From Hyphomicrobiales bacterium (GTDB taxonomy: Bacteria > Pseudomonadota > Alphaproteobacteria > Rhizobiales > Beijerinckiaceae), in NCBI GenBank assembly GCA_028290595.1, contig JAQGJO010000099.1, positions 1-17,849 of the forward strand: a DNA stretch of 17,849 nt. The letters run 5' to 3'. Below, piece by piece: positions 1 through 8,592 of this stretch. Both the position numbers and the translations under genes were made by a program. The notes below the pieces were generated by a model, which saw nothing but the letters and a program-made list of their open reading frames with translations, searched no databases and was not told the DNA's origin. Position 1 is the stretch's first letter, and every line of letters starts with the position of its first letter.

Positions 1-1
1 G

Positions 2-400
2 CAGGATCTGTCCATCGGACGGCTGGATATCGCGCTGGTCGGCTATGCGATCTCGCAGCCCGTCCTGCAGGCCAACGCGATCAAGGTGCTGGCGGTGACG
101 GCAGGCGAGCGGGTTGGCCTTCTGCCCGACGCGCCGACGACCCGGGAAGCTGGCTTCGATGAACTGACTTACGACGGCCTGGTTGGACTATTTGCCAACA
201 AGATTCTCGACAAGGCATTGATCCCGGCGATTTCGAAAGATGTTGTCCAGGCTGCATCGAGCGCGCAAGTCACCGAACGCCTGCTGGCGACCGGGCAAAT
301 TCCAAAAGCCGAACTGGCGCCTGAGTTCACCAAATCCGTCGAAGCACAGGAAGCCTTGATCAAGCGGATCGTCGAGACGTATGACATCCAGCCCAAGTGA
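2..400 (+). CDS. Bug/TctC-family periplasmic solute receptor, C-terminal part (5' end outside window)
   Basis: The reading frame is open from base 2 and ends in TGA at 398-400, giving the last 132 residues. The sequence LPDAPTTREAGF followed by a Gly-Leu-x-Gly-Leu-Phe-Ala stretch is the usual C-terminal signature of the Bug (TctC) extracytoplasmic receptors, which bind carboxylates or aromatic acids in the periplasm for tripartite tricarboxylate transporters. The GTG at 86 is internal: the coding pattern clearly continues upstream (RLDIALVGYAISQP), so the gene starts before the window. No TctA or TctB membrane partner is visible. It runs toward ppx, with only 32 bp between the two stop codons. 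The ligand cannot be read from this fragment. Confidence 0.85.
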   Translation, partial: QDLSIGRLDIALVGYAISQPVLQANAIKVLAVTAGERVGLLPDAPTTREAGFDELTYDGLVGLFANKILDKALIPAISKDVVQAASSAQVTERLLATGQIPKAELAPEFTKSVEAQEALIKRIVETYDIQPK

Positions 401-432
401 CTAGTCGAGTGACGCGAAGCGACGACACGCAC

Positions 433-1950
433 TCAAGGCGCGATGGAAATTTCCGGCTCGCGGCCGATCAGGCGCGCTAGCTGCTTGAGGCGGCCGGCCA
501 GCCGTTCGCTCGCCAACGGCGCGAATTCGCGCGGCAGTTTGAGAATGATCTTGCTCTTGGTGCAGAGCAGCGGCGTCTTCGGCAGAACGTCCGGCATCGC
601 CGCCGAGACGGCATAGCCCACGCGCATCATCGAGCCAAGAATTTGCGCGCGATCAAGCATGCGCGGCGATGCCAGCATGCGCCATTGCGGGCTGACGTCA
701 TGATCGAAGCCGAGATACCGGTAGGATGCGGCGAGCGCCAGATAGGCGCGACCCGGATGATCGATGGCGACGAAGGCCGCATTGGCGATGATGTTCAGCG
801 ATTGCTCGCCGCGATAATCGGGATGGGCGCGCCAGCCGATGTCGGCAAGCAGACAGGCGGCATGGCGCAGGCGCTTGTCGTTTTTGGTCTCGTCAAGATG
901 GGTGGAGGCCATGAAGGCGTCCGTCCACGTGCAGAGATCCTGGCCGTGTTGCGGCGCGCGCGAGCGCAGCACGTTGAGATCGCTCGCCGCCTGGATCAAC
1001 GGATCGATCTTGCGCTCGGCCCTGCCGAGCCGTTCGAGCAGCAGGCCTTCGCGCAGGCCGAGCGCCGAAACGATGATCTCGTTCGGCCGCGCCTTGCGGA
1101 TGATTTCTTCCAGCACGATGGCGCCATAGGCAAGCAGAGGCCGGCGTGCCGCGGCGACGCTTTCGATGGCAACGAGCGCTTCCGCGTTGACCCTTTCGAC
1201 GAGCGCGACGAAATCCTCCGCGTCGCGGCGCGGAATGACATAGCCGTGCATGACGTTGAGCGGATAATTGCGCTGATGCATGTGCAGGCGCGCCAGAGCG
1301 CGCCAGGTACCGCCGACCGCATAGAAGGTGCGGCCGTTGAGATAGTCGAGCCCCTTGATGTCGGACAGGGCCTCGCGCACGATCTTGCTCGCCTTCTTCG
1401 GCGACCGGCCGGACACGTCCATCAGGGCCAGTCCGCCCAGCGGCAGCGACACGCCCTTGCCGAGCTTGTCGCCGTGCACTTCGTTCAGTTCGAGCGAGCC
1501 GCCGCCGAGATCGCCGACGACGCCATCGGGCTCGAAGAAGCCGGACACGACACCCATGGCGGCCAGATAAGATTCTCGCTCACCCGATAAGAGCTCGATC
1601 GGCGCGCCGATGGCTTTCGTGGCCGCGGTCAGAAATTCCTTGCCGTTCTTGGCATCGCGTGCGGCCGCCGTCGCCAGCACATGCACATCGTCGACTTCCA
1701 GATTGTCGCAGAGCACGCGAAAGCGCGCGAGCGCCGCCAGGGCGCGCTCGACGCCTTCTTCGTTGAGCTTGCCGCTGGTGGCAACACCACGACCGATGCC
1801 GCACAGCACCTTGTCGTTGTAGATGGGCGTCAGCGCCCGCGACAAGCCTTCATAGGCGACGAGCCGGACCGAATTGGAGCCGATGTCAACGACTGCGATC
1901 GGCTTGAGGGCCTCAAGGCGACCGGGAGCGTTATTGTTTTGTAGAGCCAT
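433..1950 (-). CDS. ppx: Exopolyphosphatase, Ppx/GppA family
   Basis: Ppx removes terminal phosphates from polyphosphate chains, in the cytoplasm. Using the ATG at 1950 the protein has 505 residues, close to the 513 of E. coli Ppx. The actin-like ATPase fold is marked by the phosphate-1 loop [11 protein letters not shown] (residues 20-30), GERES (123-127, holding the likely catalytic Glu) and phosphate-2 [10 protein letters not shown] (146-155). The long C-terminal half is the HD-like region found in proteobacterial Ppx. An upstream in-frame ATG at 2016 would add 22 residues that match nothing typical and would lengthen the overlap with ppk, so I prefer 1950. That start overlaps the last 20 bp of ppk, so translation is probably coupled. 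Neither start has a strong Shine-Dalgarno sequence. GppA (guanosine pentaphosphatase) is the alternative, but the ppk neighbour favours Ppx. Confidence 0.93.
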   Translation of the reverse strand: MALQNNNAPGRLEALKPIAVVDIGSNSVRLVAYEGLSRALTPIYNDKVLCGIGRGVATSGKLNEEGVERALAALARFRVLCDNLEVDDVHVLATAAARDAKNGKEFLTAATKAIGAPIELLSGERESYLAAMGVVSGFFEPDGVVGDLGGGSLELNEVHGDKLGKGVSLPLGGLALMDVSGRSPKKASKIVREALSDIKGLDYLNGRTFYAVGGTWRALARLHMHQRNYPLNVMHGYVIPRRDAEDFVALVERVNAEALVAIESVAAARRPLLAYGAIVLEEIIRKARPNEIIVSALGLREGLLLERLGRAERKIDPLIQAASDLNVLRSRAPQHGQDLCTWTDAFMASTHLDETKNDKRLRHAACLLADIGWRAHPDYRGEQSLNIIANAAFVAIDHPGRAYLALAASYRYLGFDHDVSPQWRMLASPRMLDRAQILGSMMRVGYAVSAAMPDVLPKTPLLCTKSKIILKLPREFAPLASERLAGRLKQLARLIGREPEISIAP

Positions 1951-4183
1951 TCGATCTGCGAGAATCTTTGCGCCTGGACAAGGTTCGCGGACTGGATTCC
2001 CGCAGCGACTTTCCACGACCGGACAAGGATGGATTGGTCATGAAATAATTGTGCGCGTTAAAAGGCTCTTCGCCCGCGCGCGGGACTATGCGCTCGCTCG
2101 ACCCGTCGGGCAAGACCCGGTAGCTCTGTTGGTTGTCGATAAGATTGGCGACCAGGATTTGTTCCAGAACCTGCTGGTGAACCGTCGGATTCGTCATCGG
2201 CACCATGACTTCGACGCGACGGTCGAGGTTGCGCGGCATCAGATCGGCCGATGAAATATAGACATGGGCGCCGGGGTGCGGCAGGCCTTTGCCGTTGCCG
2301 AATGCATAAATGCGCGCGTGTTCGAGGAAGCGTCCGACGATGGATTTGACGCGGATATTGTCGGATAGGCCGGGCACGCCCGGCCGCAGGCAGCAGATGC
2401 CGCGCACGATCAATTCGATCGACACCCCGGCCCTGCTGGCGCGGTAGAATGCGTCAATGATTTCGGGATCGACGAGCGCATTGCATTTAGCCCAGATCGC
2501 GGCGGGATTGCCCGCCTTCGCATGGGCGATTTCCTCGTCGATATGTTCGAGCAGTTTCTTCTTCAAGCTGAACGGCGACACCGCCATGCGTTCAAGATCG
2601 TCGGGCTCGGCATAGCCGGTGATGAAATTGAAGATGCGGCCGACATCGCGGCCAATTACGGGGTCAGCGGTGAAATAAGAGACGTCCGTATAAATGCGCG
2701 CGGTCTGCGGATGATAATTGCCGGTGCCGACATGGCAGTAAGTGGTGAGGCCCGTGCCTTCGCGACGCACCACCATCGACAGCTTGCCATGGGTCTTCAA
2801 CTCGATGAAGCCGAACACGACCTGCGCGCCGGCACGTTCAAGGTCGCGGGCCCAGCGGATGTTGGCTTCTTCGTCGAAACGCGCCTTCAACTCGACGAGC
2901 GCCGTCACGGCCTTGCCCGCTTCCGCGGCTTCGACCAGCGCGCGCACGATGGGACTGTCGGCGGAGGTGCGATAGAGCGTCTGCTTGATGGCGATGACGT
3001 TGGGATCGCGCGCCGCCTGCGAAACGAACTGCACCACAACGTCGAACGATTCATAAGGATGATGGACGACGAGATCTTTCTGCTTGATGGCGGCGAAACA
3101 ATCGCCGCCGTTCTCGCGCACGCGCTCGGGGAAGCGCGCATTATAGGCCGAGAATTTCAGCTCGGGCCGATCGAGCGCCACCACTTCCGAGAGTTCGTTG
3201 AGCGCCAGCATGCCGGAATGAACGAAGACTTCGGCGTCGGACACGTCGACTTCGTCGGCGACGAATTGCTGCAGATCGTCGGGCGTCGACGCATCGAATT
3301 CGAGGCGGATGACTCTGCCGCGACGCCGGCGCTTCAAGGCGGATTCGAAAAAGCGCACGAGATCTTCGGCTTCTTCTTCAAGTTCGATGTCGCTGTCGCG
3401 GATGATGCGGAAACCGCCCTGCCCGATGATCTTGTAGCCGGGAAAGAGGCGAAACGCCTGCGAGGCGATGACACTTTCAAGCGAGACGAGCTTGGTCGCG
3501 CTGCCGCCGAAGATCGCCGGGATCCGCACGAAGCGTTCGACTTTGTTGGGCAGACGCACGAGCGCGTTCAACCTGTTGCCTTCGCGCAGACCCAGAAGCT
3601 GCAGCGCGACGCTGAAGCCGAGATTGGGGATGAAGGGAAACGGATGCGCGGGGTCGACGGCAAGCGGCGTCAACACCGGAAAGATATGTAGCTGGAAATG
3701 ATCGGTGAGCCAGTCGGCTTCGGCCTTTTCGAGATCGGCAGGTTCGACGATGCGGATGCCGACGCTGGCCAGTTCGCCGCGCAGTTCGATCCAGCGCGAC
3801 TGCTGGGCTTCGGTCAATTGCGCGACGCGGCGGCGCAGATTGGTCAATTGCTCGGCCGGCAGCAGGCCATCGTCCGAGGGCGTCAACACGGCCGAGCGCA
3901 CCTGGCCAAGCAGGCCGGCGACGCGGACCATGAAAAATTCGTCGAGATTGTTGGCCGAGATCGACAGGAAGCGCACCTGCTCAAGCAGCGGATGATTGCG
4001 GTTTGAGGCTTCGGCCAGGACCCGGTTGTTGAACTCCAGCCAGGAAATCTCCCGGTTGATGAAACGGTCGCCCGAATGCATCAAAGCATCAAGTTCGGCC
4101 GTCATCGGCCCGCTTGGCTCGCCAAAGCTTGACTGCGCCGTCTCCACATTGGTCTGGGGCAGGCTCGCGACTTCGCTCGACAC
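1931..4183 (-). CDS. ppk1: Polyphosphate kinase 1
   Basis: PPK1 makes long-chain inorganic polyphosphate reversibly from ATP, through a phosphohistidine. The 750-residue product (GTG start) has the N-terminal helical domain ([18 protein letters not shown] near residue 40), the head domain and two phospholipase-D-like C domains. The catalytic histidines are visible: H465 in ELKTHGKLS and H622 in [14 protein letters not shown]. Their spacing of 157 residues equals that of E. coli H435 and H592. The start was set at the GTG at 4183 because AGGAAGG (4192-4198) sits 8 bases upstream. A longer TTG start at 4234 is possible, but that codon lies inside the Pho box. The last 30 or so residues are an unusual Ser/Arg/Lys-rich tail whose coding DNA overlaps the ppx start. 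It forms a unit with ppx, downstream of hda. Confidence 0.96.
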   Translation of the reverse strand: MSSEVASLPQTNVETAQSSFGEPSGPMTAELDALMHSGDRFINREISWLEFNNRVLAEASNRNHPLLEQVRFLSISANNLDEFFMVRVAGLLGQVRSAVLTPSDDGLLPAEQLTNLRRRVAQLTEAQQSRWIELRGELASVGIRIVEPADLEKAEADWLTDHFQLHIFPVLTPLAVDPAHPFPFIPNLGFSVALQLLGLREGNRLNALVRLPNKVERFVRIPAIFGGSATKLVSLESVIASQAFRLFPGYKIIGQGGFRIIRDSDIELEEEAEDLVRFFESALKRRRRGRVIRLEFDASTPDDLQQFVADEVDVSDAEVFVHSGMLALNELSEVVALDRPELKFSAYNARFPERVRENGGDCFAAIKQKDLVVHHPYESFDVVVQFVSQAARDPNVIAIKQTLYRTSADSPIVRALVEAAEAGKAVTALVELKARFDEEANIRWARDLERAGAQVVFGFIELKTHGKLSMVVRREGTGLTTYCHVGTGNYHPQTARIYTDVSYFTADPVIGRDVGRIFNFITGYAEPDDLERMAVSPFSLKKKLLEHIDEEIAHAKAGNPAAIWAKCNALVDPEIIDAFYRASRAGVSIELIVRGICCLRPGVPGLSDNIRVKSIVGRFLEHARIYAFGNGKGLPHPGAHVYISSADLMPRNLDRRVEVMVPMTNPTVHQQVLEQILVANLIDNQQSYRVLPDGSSERIVPRAGEEPFNAHNYFMTNPSLSGRGKSLRESSPRTLSRRKDSRRSNGSTKQ

Positions 4184-4191
4184 TGGGATGG

Positions 4192-4198
4192 CCTTCCT
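4192..4198 (-). promoter_or_regulatory. Shine-Dalgarno sequence that fixes the ppk start
   Basis: Minus-strand AGGAAGG, 8 bases before the GTG at 4183-4181. It is the only good ribosome binding site in the region and argues for the 750-residue PPK over the 767-residue form starting at TTG 4234. Confidence 0.75.
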
Positions 4199-4227
4199 AG
4201 GTAAATGCGTCTGGGTGCACAGACCAG

Positions 4228-4245
4228 ATGACAATACGATGACAA
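4228..4245 (-). promoter_or_regulatory. Pho box (PhoB operator) upstream of ppk-ppx
   Basis: On the minus strand the heptamer TTGTCAT occurs twice (4245-4239 and 4234-4228) separated by CGTA, an 11-bp period. This is the layout of a PhoB site (CTGTCAT-N4-CTGTCAT), with one mismatch per heptamer. The flank AAATTT precedes it. It lies 45-62 bp before the ppk GTG. PhoB sites replace the -35 element in target promoters, so phosphate-starvation induction of ppk-ppx is the natural reading. No clear -10 element follows. What is seen is the exact direct repeat; PhoB binding is inferred. Confidence 0.7.
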
Positions 4246-4281
4246 AATTTAGCCAGCTACGGGTTCATACCGTATTGGTTT

Positions 4282-4971
4282 CTAACTTGCGCCGCTTTCG
4301 ATCCGGCGCAGCACTTCGCTGGCCATCGGCCGGGTCACCGGCCGGCCGCGCGCCAGGGCTTCGTGATCGAGAATGGCGACGATAGAACGCGCGGCAGATA
4401 GCGAACGTTCAATGCGCATGGCCAGAAACTCGATCACCGACGTATCGACCTGCAATTGACGGTCGAGAAACAGCTTGATCAGCACCGCGCGCACGAGCGC
4501 ATCGTCGGGTTCGCCGATTTCGACCGATGGCGCCAGACGCAGGCGCGACAGCAAGTCCTTGGTGGCAAGGCCCCAGGAATCGGGCCAGGAGCGCGCCGTC
4601 ATGGCGATATAAGACCCGGCTTCCTGCGCCAGATTGAGGAAATGGAAGAATTCGGCCTCGGCGCCGGCCACACGGTCGGCATCCTCAACCAGGATCGCGC
4701 CGGCCCGGGCGAGCCCGGCGATGTCCGCCTGGGCCAGGGAGGCGGCCGGCAGCACCCGCGCCTGGGCCGATTTGGCCCAGATGGCGCCGAGATGGCTTTT
4801 TCCAGCGCCCGTCGGGCCGAGCAGCAGCACCATGCGGCCGGGCCAATTCGGCCAGGCCTCGAACAGGTTCCAGGCGTCCTGATTGGAGGGCGAGACGAGG
4901 AAATCCTCGCGGCTGAAGCTCGGCTCCAGCGGCAGGTCCAGCGCCATCTGCCTGTCGCTGCCGCGCGCCAT
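4282..4971 (-). CDS. hda: DnaA-related replication regulator Hda (HdaA)
   Basis: Hda, together with the DNA-loaded beta sliding clamp, stimulates ATP hydrolysis by DnaA and so prevents re-initiation (regulatory inactivation of DnaA). The 229-residue protein is an AAA+ domain without the DnaA DNA-binding domain. It has Walker A GPTGAGKSH (52-60), Walker B ILVEDADR (93-100), a sensor-1-like MTARSWP (about 124-130) and an arginine-finger region LLSRLRL. The N-terminus has the clamp-binding motif QMALDL (8-13), which supports the first ATG: the next Met (residue 9) would destroy the motif. The ATG overlaps the stop of the upstream permease gene by one base, suggesting coupling. Linkage of hda to ppk and a PerM-like permease is familiar in Rhizobiales. 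Confidence 0.92.
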   Translation of the reverse strand: MARGSDRQMALDLPLEPSFSREDFLVSPSNQDAWNLFEAWPNWPGRMVLLLGPTGAGKSHLGAIWAKSAQARVLPAASLAQADIAGLARAGAILVEDADRVAGAEAEFFHFLNLAQEAGSYIAMTARSWPDSWGLATKDLLSRLRLAPSVEIGEPDDALVRAVLIKLFLDRQLQVDTSVIEFLAMRIERSLSAARSIVAILDHEALARGRPVTRPMASEVLRRIESGAS

Positions 4972-6065
4972 CAGGGTTCAGCGCCCCGATAAAGCGGGCT
5001 CTCCCGGTAGCGCTCGATGCCAAAGCGGATCAGCACGCCCATGGCGGCCGCTACCGGAACAGCGACGATGAGGCCGGTAAAGCCGAACAGCGAGCCGAAG
5101 GCCAGCAGCGCGAACATAAGCCAGACCGGGTGCAGGCCGACCGATTCACCGACCAGTTTGGGCGTCAGCACATTGCCTTCGAGAAACTGCCCGGTGCCAA
5201 CGACGACGAGCGACATGATCAGCAGCCAGTAGCTCGGCCAGCCCTGAACGATGGCGACGATGGCGGCGACGACGAGGGCGGTCAGCGAGCCGACATAGGG
5301 AATGAAGCTCAGAACGCCGGCGGTGAGGCCGATGAGAAAGCCGAAGTTGAGCCCGATGAGCGTCAGGCCGATGCCGTACCACAGGCCAAGAAACAGGCAG
5401 ACCAGCGACTGGCCGCGCAGAAAACCGGCGATGGCGGTATCTATCTCCCGGGCCAGACGGTGGACCGTGGCGCGGTGTTCGACCGGAACCAGACTGTTCA
5501 CCGTTTCGATCATTCGCGCCCAGTCGACCAGCAGATAGAAGGCCACGACCGGAGTCACCACGATGAGCGAGGCGATCGTGATCAGCGCCGTGCCGCCGGA
5601 CCAGATCGACGCCAGGACCGCCGTCAGCCATTGCGCGCCCTTGCCGACGATATTTCCCACGGAACCTGAAAGATCGGGCGTATTGCCTTGTCCAAGCCCG
5701 AGTTTTTCCAAAAGACTGACGCCGAATTTTTCGGCCAGATAGCTGCCCAGCTCATTGGCCAGAGTTTGCAACCGGGAAATGTAGCCCGGTACGTTGTCGG
5801 CGAAATTCGAGAATTGATGGGCGAGCAAAGGTACGATGGCGACGAGCACCACCACGAAAACGAAAAGGCAGACCCCCAGAATGACGAGGCTGGCGACCAG
5901 GCGGTTGGCGCCCATCCGCTCCAACCGGTTGGCGAGCGGATTGAGCAGATAGGCCAGCACCATGCCGGCGACGAACGGCATGAGGACGCTGCTGAACAGC
6001 CACAGCGCAGCCGCCAGCAGCAGCAAAGCCGCGAACCAGAATCCCAGTTGCCGTTCAAGCCGCAT
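4971..6065 (-). CDS. AI-2E/PerM family membrane permease
   Basis: A 364-residue polytopic inner-membrane protein. Hydrophobic segments start at about residue 7 (two adjacent helices, LGFWFAALLLLAAALWLF and onward), then about 70-95, and from about 160 to the C-terminus, with a long amphipathic stretch after the third segment, as in this family. The signature GLHPVWLMFALLAFGSLFG followed by GLIVAVPVAAAMGV near the C-terminus is diagnostic. The substrate is unknown: family members have been linked to AI-2 export or Na+/H+ antiport, but most are uncharacterised. I start at the ATG at 6065 (AGGATT upstream, homology beginning MRLERQLG). The in-frame ATG at 6176 would add 37 residues lying inside the upstream gene. 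It is co-transcribed with hda (1-bp overlap) and lies 22 bp after the phosphatidyltransferase gene. Confidence 0.88.
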   Translation of the reverse strand: MRLERQLGFWFAALLLLAAALWLFSSVLMPFVAGMVLAYLLNPLANRLERMGANRLVASLVILGVCLFVFVVVLVAIVPLLAHQFSNFADNVPGYISRLQTLANELGSYLAEKFGVSLLEKLGLGQGNTPDLSGSVGNIVGKGAQWLTAVLASIWSGGTALITIASLIVVTPVVAFYLLVDWARMIETVNSLVPVEHRATVHRLAREIDTAIAGFLRGQSLVCLFLGLWYGIGLTLIGLNFGFLIGLTAGVLSFIPYVGSLTALVVAAIVAIVQGWPSYWLLIMSLVVVGTGQFLEGNVLTPKLVGESVGLHPVWLMFALLAFGSLFGFTGLIVAVPVAAAMGVLIRFGIERYRESPLYRGAEP

Positions 6066-6087
6066 GGCGGTCGAAATCCTGTCGCGG

Positions 6088-6639
6088 TCAGTTTTCCATA
6101 TGCCGCAGCCATTGACTGACATAGGCGGCCGCAGATGCAAGGGTAAAGGCCGCCACCAGCCAGATCGCGATCTCAAACCACAGCCCCAGGTGGATATCGA
6201 AGGCTTTCGCCGCCAGAACGGCGCAGGCGAAGGCGATCTGCAGGGTCGTGTTGATCTTCGAAATCAGCAGCGGCTTGATGGGAAACGGCCGGTCGAGGAG
6301 AATCGCCACCACGACGCCGGCGATGATCATGACATCGCGCGAGACAACAAGAATGGCGATGAGCGCCGGCAGGACCCCGGCGATGGCGAGCGCGATGTAG
6401 ATGGAGACAAGCAGCGCCTTGTCCGCCAGCGGATCGAGCCAGGCGCCGAGTTCCGAGCGCAAATCCAGCTTTTTGGCGAGCCAGCCATCGACGGCGTCGG
6501 AAATACCGGCGATCATAAACACGCCGAAAGCCAGCCCCCATTTGGGCTGAACGATCAGGGCAATGACGACAGGAACAAGCGCCAGACGCGCAAGCGTGAT
6601 CAGGTTTGGCAGATTCGCCAGCAGGGTTTGGACGCTCAT
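6088..6639 (-). CDS. CDP-alcohol phosphatidyltransferase family protein (PgsA/cardiolipin-synthase-like)
   Basis: An integral membrane enzyme that transfers a phosphatidyl group from CDP-diacylglycerol to an alcohol. The 183-residue product has the family motif D-x2-D-G-x2-A-x9-G-x3-D-x3-D intact at residues 48-73 (SDAVDGWLAK...GAWLDPLADK); Lys stands where Arg is usual after the Ala. There are about five hydrophobic helices, and the N-terminus NLPNLITLARL is typical of PgsA-like proteins. The acceptor alcohol (glycerol-3-phosphate, phosphatidylglycerol or other) cannot be decided. In many Rhizobiales the true pgsA sits near uvrC and moaD (from memory), so this is probably a paralogue. The start is uncertain: ATG 6639 fits the family, while ATG 6657 adds six residues; neither has a clear ribosome binding site. 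It appears to be the first gene of the minus-strand block. Confidence 0.85.
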   Translation of the reverse strand: MSVQTLLANLPNLITLARLALVPVVIALIVQPKWGLAFGVFMIAGISDAVDGWLAKKLDLRSELGAWLDPLADKALLVSIYIALAIAGVLPALIAILVVSRDVMIIAGVVVAILLDRPFPIKPLLISKINTTLQIAFACAVLAAKAFDIHLGLWFEIAIWLVAAFTLASAAAYVSQWLRHMEN

Positions 6640-6701
6640 TTGACTGCAGATTAGCATGCCCGCAGTCTCAAGCGACAGATCAACCTGTGGAAAGACGTTT
6701 C

Positions 6702-6804
6702 AAGCGCATTTTCAAGCGAAGTGGACACCGGTTCGCGTGAAGAAAATGCGCTTTTAGATAAACTAGACGCGTCTTTCCGATCCTCTGGATCGGAAAACGC
6801 TATG
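6702..6804. repeat. Double-hairpin intergenic repeat, copy A
   Basis: About 100 bp directly before the DJ-1-type gene. First hairpin: arms AAGCGCATTTTC (6702-6713) and GAAAATGCGCTT (6742-6753), a perfect 12-bp inverted repeat around a core with GCGAA and TTCGC. Second hairpin: TTTCCGATCC (6774-6783) and GGATCGGAAA (6787-6796), a perfect 10-bp stem with a 3-base loop. The whole unit recurs in the opposite orientation at 11308-11406. It resembles intergenic palindromic repeats that I recall as widespread in Rhizobiales genomes; the exact family name is not assigned here. Confidence 0.88.
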
Positions 6805-6809
6805 TCGGG

Positions 6810-7532
6810 ATGAACGATAGCATGGCCGCAGGTATCGCCGAGCGCCCGAAAGCGGCGATGCTGGTCTATCCGGGCATGATCCTGCTCGATCTCAACGGTC
6901 CGCAGACGGTGCTTTCCCTGGCCATGTTCGACATCCTCCTGGTTTGGAAGGATTTGACTCCGGTGAAAACCGATGTCGGCATTTTTGTGCAGCCGACCCA
7001 TACATTCGCCACCTGCCCGGCCAAGGTCGATGTGCTGTTCGTGCCCGGCGGGCTGGGTGGGACGACTGCGTGCCTAAGCGATTCTGAAATCACAACTTTT
7101 CTGAAAAAACAGGGGGATGCAGCGGGTTTCGTAACCAGTGTCTGCACTGGCTCGCTGCTGTTGGGAGCGGCCGGACTGCTGCAAGGCTACCGCGCCACCT
7201 CGCACTGGTACGTGCGCGACCTGCTGCCGATGCTGGGGGCGATCACGACCCCGGGCCGGGTCGTCGAGGACCGCAACCGCATCACCGCCGGCGGCGTCAC
7301 GGCAGGGATGGACTTCGGCCTGACGCTGGTTGCCCGCATGCTTGGTGAAGAGCGCGCCCGCGCCATCCAATTGCTGCTGGAATACGATCCACAATCGCCC
7401 TTCGACGCCGGATCGCCGGAAGGCGCCGGGCCGGAGCTCACCGCCGAAATCCTGCGGCGGCGGGCGCCTGCCATCGATCCGGCGCGGATTGCGGTTCAGG
7501 CAGCGGGCAAACGGCTGGGCGTCGCTTCCTGA
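6810..7532 (+). CDS. DJ-1/PfpI-family protein, isonitrile-hydratase-like
   Basis: The 240-residue product has the DJ-1/PfpI (class I glutamine-amidotransferase-like) fold: an N-terminal strand KAAMLVYPGMILLDLNGP with D27, FVPGG at 77-81, and the nucleophile elbow SVCTGSLLLGAAGLL with Cys112, followed by ATSHW. This Asp/Cys pair and the CTG-x-LLLGAAGLL run match Pseudomonas isonitrile hydratase InhA (catalytic Asp17 and Cys101, from memory), which hydrates isonitriles to N-formamides. No AraC-type DNA-binding domain follows, so it is not a GlxA-type regulator. The C-terminal 40 residues are an extra helical tail. The first ATG begins six bases after repeat copy A; an ATG at 6822 is an alternative start. 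Neither has a strong ribosome binding site. The real substrate is not established. Confidence 0.78.
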   Translation: MNDSMAAGIAERPKAAMLVYPGMILLDLNGPQTVLSLAMFDILLVWKDLTPVKTDVGIFVQPTHTFATCPAKVDVLFVPGGLGGTTACLSDSEITTFLKKQGDAAGFVTSVCTGSLLLGAAGLLQGYRATSHWYVRDLLPMLGAITTPGRVVEDRNRITAGGVTAGMDFGLTLVARMLGEERARAIQLLLEYDPQSPFDAGSPEGAGPELTAEILRRRAPAIDPARIAVQAAGKRLGVAS

Positions 7533-7541
7533 TTCTATTTG

Positions 7542-7588
7542 GGCATGATCTGATCCGAAAACCGCGGCACACTTTTCAGGATCATGCC
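7542..7588. repeat. Palindromic intergenic repeat (GGCATGATC...GATCATGCC)
   Basis: Arms GGCATGATC (7542-7550) and GATCATGCC (7580-7588) are a perfect 9-bp inverted repeat. The inner sequence extends the stem imperfectly (GATCCGAAAA against TTTTCAGGATC). It closely matches a short palindrome common in Bradyrhizobium-type genomes (from memory). It fills the gap between two convergent genes and overlaps the stop codon of the receptor gene by one base, so it may serve as a bidirectional terminator, although no T tract follows. Confidence 0.8.
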
Positions 7589-8592
7589 TACTGCGTCCCT
7601 TCAAGGCCAAGCTTCTGCACCAGGGTGCCCCATTTCTCGCGTTCGGAGCGAATATAGGCGCGCATGCCGTTCTCGTCGGGCGTGTCGAACGGGATCAGGC
7701 CAAGGTCGGAAATGCGCTTTTTCATCTCCGGATCGGCCATGATCGTCTTCATCTCGCCGTGCAGCCGCTCGACGATGTCCCTGGGCGTGCCCGCTGGGGC
7801 GAGCAGCATGTGCCAGGACACCGCCTCGAAGCCTTTTGAATTGGCGGCTTGCTCGAAGGTCGGCACGTCGGCAATGACGTCGAGCCGCTGCGCTGACGAC
7901 ACGGCCAGCGCGCGAAGCTTGCCATCCTTCACCAGCGGCACTGACGCGCCCGCCTCGGCAAAGCCGAGATTGATATGTCCTGACGCAATATCCATGATCG
8001 ATTGCGGCGTATTGCGATAGGGCACGTGGGTGATGGCGAGCCCGAAGAGCTGTTTCATATATTCCATCGCCAGATGCTGCGACGTGCCGGCGCCCGGCGA
8101 AGAATAGCTCAGCGCCGCAGGCTGCGCCTTCACATAGGCGATGAGCTCCGGCACCGATTTCACCGGCAGCGCCGGATCGACGACGAGGACGAAAGGCGAT
8201 TTCGCGTAGAGCGAGAGCGGGATGAAATCCTTCTCCGGATCGTAATGCATCTGCTTGAAGAGATAGGGATTGACGGCCATGGGCGTGGCGGTGGTGACGC
8301 CGAGCGTATAGCCGTCGGGCGCAGCCGAGGCGACCGCCTGGGCCGCCAGCATCAGCGAGGCGCCCGGCCGGTTGTCGATGATGACGGGCTTGCCGAGATT
8401 TTGCTGCAGCTTGTCGGCATAGATGCGCACGATCGTGTCCATCCCCGAGCCTGCTGCCAGCGGCAGGACGATTGTGATGTTTTTCGACGGGTAAGATTGG
8501 GCGCTGGAAACAGAAGTGGCAGCCAGGCTGGCCGCCGCGGACAAAGCACACGCCAAGGCCGTCATCGAGCCAAATGCTGGAAATGCCCTCAT
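7588..8592 (-). CDS. Bug/TctC-family periplasmic solute receptor
   Basis: A 334-residue tripartite tricarboxylate receptor. It has a Sec signal peptide (residues 1 to about 31, probable cleavage SSA|QS), then YPSKNITIVLPLAAGSGMDTIVRIYADKL, DNRPGA and APDGYTLGVTT, which are core Bug motifs, and DVPTFEQA near the C-terminus. Length is typical for the family. The strong ribosome binding site GGGGAGGG (8597-8604, minus strand) fixes the start. The product should bind a carboxylate or related small ligand in the periplasm. No TctA/TctB pair is nearby, so the ligand and transport partner are unknown. It is divergent from purM and convergent with the DJ-1-type gene. Confidence 0.92.
   Translation of the reverse strand: MRAFPAFGSMTALACALSAAASLAATSVSSAQSYPSKNITIVLPLAAGSGMDTIVRIYADKLQQNLGKPVIIDNRPGASLMLAAQAVASAAPDGYTLGVTTATPMAVNPYLFKQMHYDPEKDFIPLSLYAKSPFVLVVDPALPVKSVPELIAYVKAQPAALSYSSPGAGTSQHLAMEYMKQLFGLAITHVPYRNTPQSIMDIASGHINLGFAEAGASVPLVKDGKLRALAVSSAQRLDVIADVPTFEQAANSKGFEAVSWHMLLAPAGTPRDIVERLHGEMKTIMADPEMKKRISDLGLIPFDTPDENGMRAYIRSEREKWGTLVQKLGLEGTQ

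Noticed and set aside
643..1590. Open frame of 315 codons on the + strand opposite ppx
   Set aside because: Composition is typical of an antisense shadow (rich in Arg, Ala, His, Asp) with no family features; the Ppx motifs on the minus strand account for this DNA.
2522..3691. Long + strand open frame of 389 codons opposite ppk
   Set aside because: It is the complementary frame of a GC-rich real gene: no recognisable domain, no ribosome binding site, and PPK is certain on the other strand.
4184..4234. TTG start for ppk giving 767 residues
   Set aside because: The TTG lies inside the Pho box and lacks a Shine-Dalgarno sequence, while GTG 4183 has AGGAAGG at ideal spacing.
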